Counted from the stretch's first letter, positions 1 to 6,977 are shown. The stretch is 8,427 nucleotides of DNA from an uncultured Nocardioides sp. (GCF_946885725.1 NZ_CAMPGZ010000183.1:1-8427), one strand, 5' to 3'. Program-made: numbers and translations. The notes: generated by a model from the letters alone, not told the origin.

Positions 1-21
1 GGGCCGGGTGGGGGTGCTCAT
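1..21 (-). CDS. 5' end of a gene overlapping the sigma factor stop (partial)
   Basis: An ATG at 21-19 on the minus strand overlaps the TGA of the sigma factor gene by four bases (ATGA). It opens a frame reading MSTPTRP before the window ends. The ATGA overlap is a classic sign of translational coupling. In actinobacteria the gene directly after a SigE-family ECF sigma factor often encodes a membrane anti-sigma factor or another membrane or secreted protein under its control, so that is the likely role by context. Seven codons cannot show any domain, so the product is unknown. Confidence 0.55.
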
Positions 22-542
22 CGCACGACCTCCTCGTTGCTGCCCGCGGTCCCGAGCTGTCGTTCGAGGGCGGCGAGCGCGCGGCTCGCGGTCGACTTCA
101 CCGTGCCGCGGCTGATCCCCATCGCGTCGGCGATCTCGCCCTCGGACAGGTCGGACCAGTAGCGGAGCACCAGCACCTCGCGCTGCCGCTCCGGCAGCCG
201 GTGCAGGGCCGCGATGACCTCCCGGTGCTCCTCGGCGAGCACCGTGCGTGCCGAGGGGTCCTCCGGGCCGACGTCGTGCGGGGCGACGTACCCGCGGGCG
301 GTCCTGCGCCGGCGGAGCGCCGAGCGGGCGTTGTTGACGACCGCGGTGCGCAGGTACGCCAGCGCCTTGTCCGGGTCGTCCAGCCGTCCGGCCCGCCCCA
401 GGAAGCCGGCGAAGGCGTCCTGCACGACGTCCTCCGCCGACTGCACGTCGTCGACGAGCAGCACGGCCAGGCGCACCAGCCCGAGCCGGTGCGCGGCGTA
501 CAGCGCCACCGGGTCCGGTGCCGGGTGCGTCATCGTGGTCAT
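18..542 (-). CDS. SigE-family ECF RNA polymerase sigma factor
   Basis: A 174-residue ECF (group 4) sigma-70 factor that directs RNA polymerase to a small regulon, often envelope-stress genes. Region 2 spans about residues 14-80, with the core-binding segment around SAEDVVQDAF and the RTAVVNNARSALRRRR stretch typical of the actinobacterial SigE-like family. Region 4 spans about 110-163, with LPERQREVLVLRYW followed by a helix-turn-helix (about 133-155, ending in GISRGTVKSTASRAL) for -35 recognition. Regions 1 and 3 are absent, as expected for an ECF factor. The first of two nearby ATGs (542 rather than 533) is chosen because a GGGGGAA Shine-Dalgarno lies four to five bases before it. An ECF-like promoter lies upstream and the next gene overlaps the stop. 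The family is secure; the regulon cannot be told. Confidence 0.93.
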   Translation of the reverse strand: MTTMTHPAPDPVALYAAHRLGLVRLAVLLVDDVQSAEDVVQDAFAGFLGRAGRLDDPDKALAYLRTAVVNNARSALRRRRTARGYVAPHDVGPEDPSARTVLAEEHREVIAALHRLPERQREVLVLRYWSDLSEGEIADAMGISRGTVKSTASRALAALERQLGTAGSNEEVVR

Positions 543-545
543 CTC

Positions 546-552
546 TTCCCCC
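546..552 (-). promoter_or_regulatory. Ribosome binding site of the sigma factor gene
   Basis: The minus-strand sequence GGGGGAAGAG immediately precedes the ATG at 542. This purine-rich run sits at normal Shine-Dalgarno distance from that ATG, but about 13 bases from the in-frame ATG at 533. It therefore supports the longer start. Confidence 0.6.
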
Positions 553-570
553 GTCGTCCGCCTTCACCTC

Positions 571-600
571 TACAGACGCCCGGGATCTCGGGAGGTTGCC
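571..600 (-). promoter_or_regulatory. Putative ECF-type promoter of the sigma factor gene (autoregulation)
   Basis: On the minus strand, GGCAACC (600-594) is followed after exactly 15 bases by CGTCTGTA (578-571). An AAC-containing -35 and a CGTC -10 at this spacing match the general promoter form used by ECF sigma factors of the SigE type, which suggests that the factor transcribes its own gene. The predicted transcript start is near 565, giving a leader of about 20 bases that carries the GGGGGAA ribosome binding site. The spacer (579-592) is a near-perfect 14-base palindrome with one mismatched pair, CCCGGGATCTCGGG on the plus strand, which could be a repressor site or chance. Regulation is inferred from sequence form only. 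Confidence 0.5.
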
Positions 601-609
601 CGGACCGGC

Positions 610-1572
610 TCAGTTTCCCGGATCGGCCGCGATCGCCTCCAGCGCCGGTACGACGTCGGCCGGCGCCGGCAGGGCGAGCAGGTCGTCCCAGAGCGCCTCG
701 ACCGCACGTCGCTCGGGCGCGTCCGGTCGGAGCAGCCGGCGCACGGCGTCGCCGACGGAGGGCGGGTCGACGACGGCGGCGCCGAGCTCGGCCAGGCGCC
801 GGGCGTTGAGGTGCCGGTCGGCGCCCTGCGGCAGCACCACCTGGGGCCGGCCGTGCTCGACCGCGCCGAGCATCGTGCCGGTGCCGCCGTGGTGGACGAC
901 CACGTCACAGTCGGCGAGCACGGCGGCCTGGTCGACGAAGCCGCGGGTCGCGTCGACCACGTCGACGTCGAGGCGGGCCAGGTCGGCGCGCGCCTCGGCG
1001 GCCAGACCGTCGACGCCGGCGGCGACCGTGCCGAAGGTCAGGTAGACGCGGGGCCGGCCGTCGCGCGGCGGTGCGTCCCCGCCGTCGCTCCAGGTCACCG
1101 GCCGCACCGGGAGCACGGGGACGTCCGGCGGGGTGAGGACGCGCAACGCGGCCGGCACCGGCTCGACGACGGCTCGGTCGGCGGCGGTCGGGTGCCAGTG
1201 CCCGACGTCGAACGCGACCGAGGCGACGCCGGCGAGCTCGGCCGCGATCGCTGAACCGACGTCGGTGGCGTCGTGCACGACCAGGTCGACCGGGTCCTCA
1301 CGCAGGCCTGCGGCGAGGGCGGCCGCGCGCTCGTCGGCGTCCGCGCCCAGCACGGCCCGGGCCAGCGCCATCAGGTCCGCGTCGGGGTGCGCCCGGACCA
1401 CTGCGACGTCCCCGCCGTCGGGCAGGTCGCGAAGCGGCAGCGGGACGCGTCCGGCGTACCGCCCGGGGATCGAGAAGCGCACGTCGTGCCCGGCCCGCTC
1501 GCAGGCGAGACCGAGCGGCACCATCGGGTGCACGTGGCCGCGCAGCGGCAACGCGGTGAGGAGCAGGCGCAC
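610..1572 (-). CDS. GT1-type (UGT/MGT-like) glycosyltransferase, short
   Basis: A 320-residue GT-B fold glycosyltransferase of the nucleotide-sugar-dependent family used on lipids, antibiotics and other small molecules. The N-terminal acceptor half opens with LLLTALPLRGHVHPMVPLG, a typical first strand and loop with the conserved His. The C-terminal donor half starts near VYLTFGT (177-182) and carries the nucleotide-sugar signature HHGGTGTMLGAVEHGRPQVV (227-246) followed by LPQGADRHLNA. Usual members have 380-430 residues. The shortage here falls in the acceptor half, roughly residues 37-70, where variable loops are missing. The start is a GTG one base after the TGA of the DUF4446 gene, without a close Shine-Dalgarno, so translation is probably coupled to that gene. 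The acceptor and sugar cannot be predicted. Confidence 0.85.
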   Translation of the reverse strand: MRLLLTALPLRGHVHPMVPLGLACERAGHDVRFSIPGRYAGRVPLPLRDLPDGGDVAVVRAHPDADLMALARAVLGADADERAAALAAGLREDPVDLVVHDATDVGSAIAAELAGVASVAFDVGHWHPTAADRAVVEPVPAALRVLTPPDVPVLPVRPVTWSDGGDAPPRDGRPRVYLTFGTVAAGVDGLAAEARADLARLDVDVVDATRGFVDQAAVLADCDVVVHHGGTGTMLGAVEHGRPQVVLPQGADRHLNARRLAELGAAVVDPPSVGDAVRRLLRPDAPERRAVEALWDDLLALPAPADVVPALEAIAADPGN

Positions 1573-1573
1573 G

Positions 1574-1993
1574 TCAGGCCGTGCGGGCGAAGCGGATCGC
1601 CTCTTCCTCCTCCGGCGAGAGCTGCTGGTCGCAGGTCCACGCGCTCACGCCCTTGGCGTAGGTGCGGGCCTCGCTGCGGCCGTGGATCGAGGTGAGCACG
1701 ACGCCGTTGCCGCCGTCGTCGAGCAGCGCCAGCGACCAGGACAGGGCACCGCCCATGTCGCCGAACGCGTCGTAGCGCACGACGCTCAGGTGCCGCAGCG
1801 CGTCGGAGACCTCGGCGCGCAGCGAGTGGACCTCGCCGCGCAGGCCCTGGACGTCGGTGGGCAGCTCGGGAGCCTTGCGGGCACGGCGGCTCCGGCGGTT
1901 GGCGACCCGCGACGCGCGCAGCGCGACGACCAGCGCTGCGACCGACAGCAGCAACGCGAGGACCATCAGCGCGACCAGCAACGACTCGTTCAT
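1574..1993 (-). CDS. DUF4446 family membrane-anchored protein
   Basis: A 139-residue protein with one N-terminal membrane helix (about residues 4-26), a basic patch just inside (RASRVANRRSRRARK), a short predicted coiled segment (about 48-70), and the conserved block VVRYDAFGDMGGALSWSLALLDDGGNGVVLTSIHGR in two parts at 71-90 and 91-106. That block, with the YAK that follows, is the hallmark of DUF4446, a family of unknown function common in Actinobacteria and Firmicutes. The topology is probably N-terminus out with a cytosolic C-terminal domain, judged from the basic residues. The gene starts 22 bases after the pheA stop, with its own leaderless-type -10 element seven bases before the ATG. 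The glycosyltransferase gene follows after a single base, so the two are probably co-transcribed. Confidence 0.85.
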   Translation of the reverse strand: MNESLLVALMVLALLLSVAALVVALRASRVANRRSRRARKAPELPTDVQGLRGEVHSLRAEVSDALRHLSVVRYDAFGDMGGALSWSLALLDDGGNGVVLTSIHGRSEARTYAKGVSAWTCDQQLSPEEEEAIRFARTA

Positions 1994-2000
1994 CGCCGGA

Positions 2001-2006
2001 ATCGTA
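2001..2006 (-). promoter_or_regulatory. Leaderless -10 element of the DUF4446 gene
   Basis: On the minus strand, TACGAT is followed by seven bases (TCCGGCG) and then the ATG at 1993. A TANNNT -10 with this spacing places the transcript start at or next to the A of the ATG, the layout of leaderless genes in actinobacteria. No Shine-Dalgarno is present. The element lies in the 22-base gap after pheA, so the DUF4446-glycosyltransferase pair can be transcribed apart from pheA. Confidence 0.5.
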
Positions 2007-2015
2007 CGGAGAGAC

Positions 2016-2954
2016 TCAGCTCCCGCTGCGGAGGCGCGCGAGCCACGCGGCCGCGTCGAGGAACTCGCGGTCCGACGTACCCTCGCGGATCGTCGGCGCG
2101 ACCCCGTCGTGGCGCTCGTAGGAGCCGAGGAAGCGCACGTCCGCGCAGACCCGGCGGAGCCCCATCAGCGCCTCGCCGACACGGGCGTCGTCGACGTGCC
2201 CCTCGCAGTCGATCGAGAAGCAGTAGTTGCCGAGCGCGGCACCGGTCGGCCGGGACTCGATGCGGGTCAGGTTCACCCCGCGCATGGTGAGCTGCTCGAG
2301 GATCTCCATCAGCGCGCCGGGGTGGTCGTCGCGCATGAACGCCACCAGCGACGTCTTGTCGCGGCCGGTCGGCGGTGGCGGCGGGCCGGGCCGGGAGACC
2401 AGCACGAACCGGGTCAGCGCGCCCGGGTTGTCGGCGACGTGCTCGGCGACCGTCTCGAGCCGGTAGTGGTCGGCCGCGACCGGCGCCGAGATCGCCGCGT
2501 CCCACTCGCAGTCGTCGCGGGTGAGCATGAACGCCGCCTGCGCCCTGGACGAGGTGTGCACGACCTCGGCGTCCGGGAGGTTCAGCGCGACCCACTTGCG
2601 GGTCTGGGCCGCGGCGTGCGGGTGGGTGGCGATCCGGCGTACGTCGTCGAGCCTGGTGCCCGGCCGCACGAGCACGCTGAACTCCACCGGCACGGTCATC
2701 TCGCGGGTGATCATCAGCGGCTCGCCGGTGGCCAGCTCGTCGAGCGTGACCGGCACGGATCCCTCGACGGAGTTCTCGATCGGCACGACCGCGCCGTCGG
2801 CCTCGCCGTTGCGCACCGCGTCGAGCGCGACCGTCACCGTCGCGCAGGGCTGCAGCTCGGCCTTCCTGGCGGCCGGCAGGGTGCGCAGCGCCTGCTCGGT
2901 GAACGTCCCCTCGGGGCCGAGGAACGCATAGCGGGCTGGCGGAACTCCGGGCAT
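2016..2954 (-). CDS. pheA: Prephenate dehydratase
   Basis: A 312-residue monofunctional prephenate dehydratase, which converts prephenate to phenylpyruvate in phenylalanine synthesis in the cytosol. The catalytic part begins RYAFLGPEGTFTEQAL (8-23), includes VPIENSVEGSV (57-67), and ends with the catalytic TRF motif (181-183). A proline-rich linker with five consecutive prolines (190-194) leads into an ACT regulatory domain that has both phenylalanine-binding motifs, PGALM (212-216) and ESRP (233-236). Feedback inhibition by phenylalanine is therefore expected. There is no chorismate mutase domain. The start at 2954 is preferred over an in-frame GTG at 2990 because the family begins just before the YAFLGPEGTF block and because a leaderless-type -10 sits seven bases upstream. 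The longer form would overlap the divergent larB gene. Confidence 0.96.
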   Translation of the reverse strand: MPGVPPARYAFLGPEGTFTEQALRTLPAARKAELQPCATVTVALDAVRNGEADGAVVPIENSVEGSVPVTLDELATGEPLMITREMTVPVEFSVLVRPGTRLDDVRRIATHPHAAAQTRKWVALNLPDAEVVHTSSRAQAAFMLTRDDCEWDAAISAPVAADHYRLETVAEHVADNPGALTRFVLVSRPGPPPPPTGRDKTSLVAFMRDDHPGALMEILEQLTMRGVNLTRIESRPTGAALGNYCFSIDCEGHVDDARVGEALMGLRRVCADVRFLGSYERHDGVAPTIREGTSDREFLDAAAWLARLRSGS

Positions 2955-2961
2955 GGTCGCC

Positions 2962-2967
2962 AGCGTA
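2962..2967 (-). promoter_or_regulatory. Leaderless -10 element of pheA
   Basis: On the minus strand, TACGCT is followed by seven bases (GGCGACC) and the pheA ATG at 2954. No Shine-Dalgarno precedes the ATG. The element fits TANNNT and would start transcription at or one base before the start codon. It overlaps the divergent larB -10 element by the two bases 2966-2967. No clear -35 hexamer is seen. Confidence 0.55.
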
Positions 2968-2971
2968 GTGT
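2966..2971 (+). promoter_or_regulatory. Leaderless -10 element of larB
   Basis: TAGTGT is followed by seven bases (TCGCGGC) and the larB GTG at 2979. This is the same geometry as for pheA, the DUF4446 gene and arcA. No Shine-Dalgarno or clear -35 is visible. The element shares its first two bases with the pheA -10 on the other strand, making one compact bidirectional promoter inside a 24-base gap. Confidence 0.5.
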
Positions 2972-2978
2972 TCGCGGC

Positions 2979-3745
<767 letters not shown>

Positions 3746-3749
<4 letters not shown>

Positions 3750-4957
3750 TCGGCTGGGTCGACGCGTCCTCGGGCGCGAGCGGCGACATGCTGCTCGGGG
3801 CCCTGGTCGGGGTCGGCGTGCCCCTCGGCGTGATCGCGGACGCGGTCGAGAAGGTCGCGCCGGAGCACGTGGCGTTCGCGCCGGAGACGGTGTCCCGCAA
3901 CGGGCTGGCGGCCACCCGCTGTCACGTCGAGGTCGCCGACTCCGCGGCGCACCGCACCTGGGCCGACGTCCGCGAGCTGCTCGCGACCGCCGGGCTGCAC
4001 GAGGACGTGCGGGTGCTCGCGCACGACACGTTCGACCGGCTCGCCACCGCCGAGGCGGCTGTGCACGGCACGACTCCGGACGAAGTGCACTTCCACGAGG
4101 TCGGCGCGCTCGACGCGATCGCCGACGTGGTCGGTGTCTGCGCCGGCCTCGCGCACCTCGGCCTGAGCCGGCTCGTCGTGTCGCCGGTCGCGGTCGGGTC
4201 CGGCCGGGTCCGCAGCGCGCACGGCTCGCTGCCCGTGCCGCCTCCGGCCGTGACCGAGCTGCTCCGCGGCGTCCCGTCGTACGCCGGACCGGAGGGCGCG
4301 CCCGCGATGGAGCTGTGCACGCCGACCGGGGCGGCGCTGCTGGTCGCGCACGCGACCGACTGGGGACCGCAGCCCGCGATGACCGTGCGCGATGTCGGCG
4401 TGGGCGCGGGTGCGCGCGACCCCGAGGGGCACGCCAACGTGGTGCGGTTGCTGGTGGGTGATGTGGTCTCGACAAGCTCGACCACCCGGGACGGCTCGAC
4501 CACCCGGCCGGGCGACGGGGCGGTCGTGCTGGAGACGAACGTCGACGACCTCGACCCGCGGCTGTGGCCGCCGGTGCTCGCCGCACTGCTCGAGGCCGGC
4601 GCCAGCGACGCCTGGCTGACCCCGATCCTGATGAAGAAGGGCCGCCCCGCCCACACCCTGCACGTGCTGGCGCGCGCCGACCGGCTCGACGCCGTACGCC
4701 GCGAGGTGTTCCGGCAGACCTCGACGATCGGCGTCCGCGAGGTCGCGGTCGGCAAGACCGCGCTCGAGCGCGCCATGCGCGCGGTCACCGTCGACGGTCA
4801 CCCGATCGCCGTGAAGCTCGCGCTGCTCGACGGCGAGGTCGTCAACGCGCAGCCGGAGTACGAGGACGTCGCCCGCGTCGCCGGGGCTACCGGGCGGCCC
4901 GTCAAGACGGTGCTCGCCGCCGCCATCGCCCGAGTCCAGGAGGAAGCGTGGACCTGA
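3746..4957 (+). CDS. larC: LarC, nickel insertion protein (fused LarC1-LarC2)
   Basis: A 403-residue homologue of LarC, the CTP-dependent cyclometallase that inserts nickel into the bisthiocarboxylate nucleotide to finish the nickel-pincer cofactor. The N-terminal LarC1 part starts with GWVDASSGASGDMLLGAL (3-20), contains the metal-ligand-like HFHEVGALDA (115-124), and continues with SAHGSLPVPPPAV and ELCTPTGAALL. The C-terminal LarC2 part starts near VVLETNVDDLDP (260-271) and includes ILMKKGRPAHTL and the TSTIGVRE motif. In lactobacilli the two parts are joined by ribosomal frameshifting; here they are one frame. The linker (240-256) is encoded by a palindromic repeat and an 18-base tandem duplication. 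The GTG start overlaps the larB stop as GTGA. The last ten bases overlap the transporter gene. Confidence 0.95.
4463..4486 (+). repeat. Palindromic repeat copy inside larC
   Basis: The copy reads GTGGTCTCGACAAGC followed by TCGACCACC. It is an imperfect palindrome, with GTGG pairing CCAC and TCGA pairing TCGA around the loop CAAGC. The complement of the hairpin after arcA has the same GTGGTCTCGAC, any purine, AGCTCGACC core. In larC it is read in frame as V-V-S-T-S-S-T-T at residues 240-247. This sequence style is, from memory and unverified, common between genes in Nocardioides-type genomes, so a copy inside a coding region is unusual. Confidence 0.65.
4476..4507 (+). repeat. 14-bp direct repeat with an 18-bp period in larC
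   Basis: GCTCGACCACCCGG occurs at 4476-4489 and again at 4494-4507. The 18-base offset keeps frame and gives two six-residue units, STTRDG (245-250) and STTRPG (251-256), in the LarC1-LarC2 linker. It looks like a short tandem duplication of the right half of the palindromic repeat. Confidence 0.8.
4938..4943 (+). promoter_or_regulatory. Strong ribosome binding site of the transporter gene
   Basis: A perfect AGGAGG lies inside the last codons of larC, four bases before a GTG at 4948. It fixes the start of the transporter gene, whose frame is otherwise open upstream, and is the clearest Shine-Dalgarno in the larB-larC-transporter operon. Confidence 0.8.
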
Positions 4958-5562
4958 CCGTCGCCGCCGTCGCCTTCGGCACGATCTTCCTGGTCGAGCT
5001 GCCCGACAAGACGTTCATCGCGGCCCTGGTGCTGTCGACGCGGTTCCGTGCGCTGGCGGTGTGGGTCGGCGTCGGGCTCGCGTTCGGTCTGCAGTGCCTG
5101 GTCGCGGTCACCGCCGGCGCGCTCGCGACGCTGCTGCCGGACGTGCTGATCAGGTCGATCTCGTTGCTGATCTTCCTCATCGGTGCCTTCCTGCTGCTGC
5201 GCACGGCGCCGGGCGCCGACGAGCACGAGAAGGAGACCGAGGAGGAGTACGCCGCCAAGGCGGGCGAGAACGGCACCCGGAAGTCGTTCGTGAAGGCGGC
5301 GGCCGCGTCGTTCGTGATCCTGTTCGCGGCCGAGTGGGGCGACCTGTCGCAGCTGCTGACGATCAGCCTGGTGACGCGCTACGACGACAGCGTCAGCGTC
5401 TTCCTCGGCGCCTGGGCGGCGCTGCTGACGGTCTCGGGCCTGGCGGTGCTCGCGGGCCGCGTGCTGCTGCGCTACCTGCGGCTGTCCGTGCTGCACTACA
5501 TCGGCGCCACGGTCTGCCTGCTGCTCGCCGCATTCACGGCGTACGAGATCTTCGCCGCCTGA
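4948..5562 (+). CDS. GDT1/TMEM165 (UPF0016) family membrane cation transporter
   Basis: A 204-residue integral membrane protein with two homologous three-helix halves, about residues 3-85 and 114-202, joined by an acidic cytosolic-type loop (about 88-112, rich in Glu and Lys). Each half has the family signature in its first helix, ELPDKT (17-22) and EWGDLS (129-134). The family (yeast Gdt1, human TMEM165, bacterial Mn exporters such as MneA/Mnx) exchanges Mn2+ or Ca2+, with the acidic residues of E-x-G-D-[KR]-[TS] binding the ion. Here Pro replaces Gly in the first motif and Leu replaces the basic residue in the second; both acidic pairs are kept. The GTG start is fixed by AGGAGG and lies within the end of larC. 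Being co-translated with nickel cofactor genes, it may handle a divalent metal, but the ion is unknown. Confidence 0.87.
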   Translation: MDLTVAAVAFGTIFLVELPDKTFIAALVLSTRFRALAVWVGVGLAFGLQCLVAVTAGALATLLPDVLIRSISLLIFLIGAFLLLRTAPGADEHEKETEEEYAAKAGENGTRKSFVKAAAASFVILFAAEWGDLSQLLTISLVTRYDDSVSVFLGAWAALLTVSGLAVLAGRVLLRYLRLSVLHYIGATVCLLLAAFTAYEIFAA

Positions 5563-5600
5563 CAGGCCACCGTCGCCGCCCGCCCGCCCGCGCCGGGTCC

Positions 5601-5606
5601 TAGGCT
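5601..5606 (+). promoter_or_regulatory. Leaderless -10 element of arcA
   Basis: TAGGCT is followed by seven bases (TCGCCCC) and the arcA ATG at 5614. The geometry is identical to the elements before pheA, larB and the DUF4446 gene. No Shine-Dalgarno is present. It lies in the 51-base gap after the transporter gene, so arcA can be expressed apart from the lar operon. Confidence 0.55.
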
Positions 5607-5613
5607 TCGCCCC

Positions 5614-6837
5614 ATGAGCAACCCCCACGGCGCCGACAGCGAGGTCGGCCGGCTCCGCACCGTGATGCTGCACCGCCCCGGACCGGAGCTGAAGCGGCTC
5701 ACCCCGCGCAACAACGACAAGCTCCTGTTCGACGGCATCCCGTGGGTGAGCCGGGCTCAGGAGGAGCACGACGCGTTCGCGGAGGCGCTGCGCTCGCGCG
5801 ACGTGGAGGTGCTGTACCTCGTCGACCTGCTCGTCGAGACACTCGCGGACGAGGAGGCCCGCGAGAGGGCGATCCGCGGCGCGATGGCCAGCCTCCACCT
5901 CGGCGACACGCTCCGGCGCTACCTGACCGACGCGCTCCACGACCAGAGCCCCGAGGAGCTCGCCGGGCTGCTCACGGCAGGTGTCCGCAACGACGAGGTC
6001 CGCGGCGGGCACGGCCTGGTCACCAGCCTGCTCGCCAGCGACGACTTCCTCATCGACCCGCTGCCCAACCTGCTGTTCACCCGCGACTCGTCGGTGTGGG
6101 TGCGCGACCGGGTCGCGATCACCTCGCTGGCGATGCCCGCGCGCGAGCGCGAGACGCAGCTGACCGAGCTGATCTACACGATGCACCCGCGGTTCGCCGG
6201 TACGCCGACGATCCACGGCTGGCAGCGCGAGCACGTCGAGGGCGGCGACGTGCTGCTGCTCGCGCCCGGCGTCATCGCGATCGGTGTCGGCGAGCGCACC
6301 ACCCCCGCCGGCGCCGAACGTCTGGCCCGGCAGGTGTTCGCCGCCGACCTGGCGCACACCGTGCTCGCCGTACCCATCGCGCAGGAGCGCGCCACGATGC
6401 ACCTCGACACCGTCTGCACGATGGTCGACGTCGACAAGATCGTGATGTACCCCAACGTCGCCGACAGCCTCCAGGCCCACACCGTCACGTGCGTCGACCG
6501 CGACGGCGACGGTGACGAGGGACTGGTGCTGCGGACCGCCGAGGCCGAGCCGTTCCTCGTCGCGGCCGCCAAGGCGATGAGCATCGACACGCTCCACCAG
6601 ATCGACACCGGCCTCGACCCGGTCACCGCCGAGCGCGAGCAGTGGGACGACGGCAACAACACGCTGGCGATCTCGCCCCGCGTGGCGGTCGCGTACGAGC
6701 GCAACATCGAGACCAACACCCGCCTCGAGGAGGCCGGCATCGAGGTCGTCGCGATCGCGGGGTCCGAGCTGGGCTCCGGCCGCGGCGGGCCGCGCTGCAT
6801 GTCCTGCCCGGTCGCGCGGGAGCCGCTCCCGGTCTGA
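5614..6837 (+). CDS. arcA: Arginine deiminase
   Basis: A 407-residue arginine deiminase, which hydrolyses L-arginine to citrulline and ammonia in the cytosol; length and motifs are those of full-length family members. The catalytic set is complete: Asp158 in NLLFTRDSS, Glu209 in EHVEGGDV, His263 and Asp265 in [11 protein letters not shown], and the nucleophile Cys395 in [11 protein letters not shown]. Each sits three to six positions lower than the equivalent residues of the mycoplasma enzyme. The N-terminal half includes an inserted helical region (about 70-135), as usual for deiminases compared with other guanidino-modifying enzymes. The other arginine deiminase pathway genes (arcB, arcC, arcD) are not next to it, so it is likely a stand-alone unit. 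It has its own leaderless-type promoter and is followed by a hairpin repeat. Confidence 0.97.
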   Translation: MSNPHGADSEVGRLRTVMLHRPGPELKRLTPRNNDKLLFDGIPWVSRAQEEHDAFAEALRSRDVEVLYLVDLLVETLADEEARERAIRGAMASLHLGDTLRRYLTDALHDQSPEELAGLLTAGVRNDEVRGGHGLVTSLLASDDFLIDPLPNLLFTRDSSVWVRDRVAITSLAMPARERETQLTELIYTMHPRFAGTPTIHGWQREHVEGGDVLLLAPGVIAIGVGERTTPAGAERLARQVFAADLAHTVLAVPIAQERATMHLDTVCTMVDVDKIVMYPNVADSLQAHTVTCVDRDGDGDEGLVLRTAEAEPFLVAAAKAMSIDTLHQIDTGLDPVTAEREQWDDGNNTLAISPRVAVAYERNIETNTRLEEAGIEVVAIAGSELGSGRGGPRCMSCPVAREPLPV

Positions 6838-6846
6838 ACGAGCCCC

Positions 6847-6875
6847 GGTGGTCGGTCGAGCTCGTCGAGACCACC
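6847..6875 (+). terminator. Hairpin repeat after arcA, possible terminator
   Basis: GGTGGTC (6847-6853) and TCGA (6856-6859) pair with TCGA (6865-6868) and GACCACC (6869-6875), giving an 11-bp stem with a two-base bulge (GG) and a five-base loop (GCTCG). It begins ten bases after the arcA stop. No T-tract follows, so it would be a non-canonical terminator or an mRNA-stabilising hairpin. Its complement matches the repeat found inside larC at 4463. Confidence 0.55.
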
Positions 6876-6949
6876 CGGCTCGCCACGTCGTCACGATCGA
6901 GGCGATCTACGAGGTGGCCCGCCGTTCCACGACCTGGCGGCCACGGCCC

Positions 6950-6955
6950 TAGCCT
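6950..6955 (+). promoter_or_regulatory. Possible -10 element for the secreted FnIII protein gene
   Basis: TAGCCT is the only TANNNT hexamer I see in the 244-base gap between arcA and the next gene. It would start transcription near 6962 and give a leader of about 120 bases. No convincing -35 is present. The call is weak and rests on the form alone. Confidence 0.25.
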
Positions 6956-6963
6956 CGCCGCCC

Positions 6964-6977
6964 GAAGTACCTACTTC
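6964..6977 (+). promoter_or_regulatory. Perfect 14-bp palindrome, candidate operator
   Basis: GAAGTA, CC, TACTTC forms a perfect inverted repeat with six-base arms and a two-base centre. The centre is too short for an RNA hairpin loop, so a DNA-binding dimer site is more plausible. It sits just downstream of the possible -10 at 6950, where a bound repressor would block initiation. It is also AT-richer than its surroundings. The regulator is unknown. Confidence 0.35.

Noticed and set aside
1857..2978. Long upstream extension of the larB frame across pheA
   Set aside because: The frame is open only because stop codons are rare at this GC content. The translation opposite pheA shows no homology-like pattern, and LarB similarity begins near 2979.
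5563..5600. Terminator between the transporter gene and arcA
   Set aside because: The stretch is C-rich with short GCC and CCG runs but shows no stable inverted repeat and no T-tract.
4798..6894. Open frame of 698 codons on the minus strand across larC, the transporter and arcA
   Set aside because: It is antisense to three well-recognised genes, has no domain-like sequence and is rich in Arg, Gly, Val, Asp and His, as expected from the complement of high-GC coding DNA.
6848..6952. Small plus-strand frame starting in the repeat and ending at TAG 6950-6952
   Set aside because: About 34 codons with a plausible look (HVVTIEAIYEVARR), but there is no ribosome binding site, its start is inside the hairpin repeat and I recognise no family. 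A decayed gene remnant cannot be excluded.
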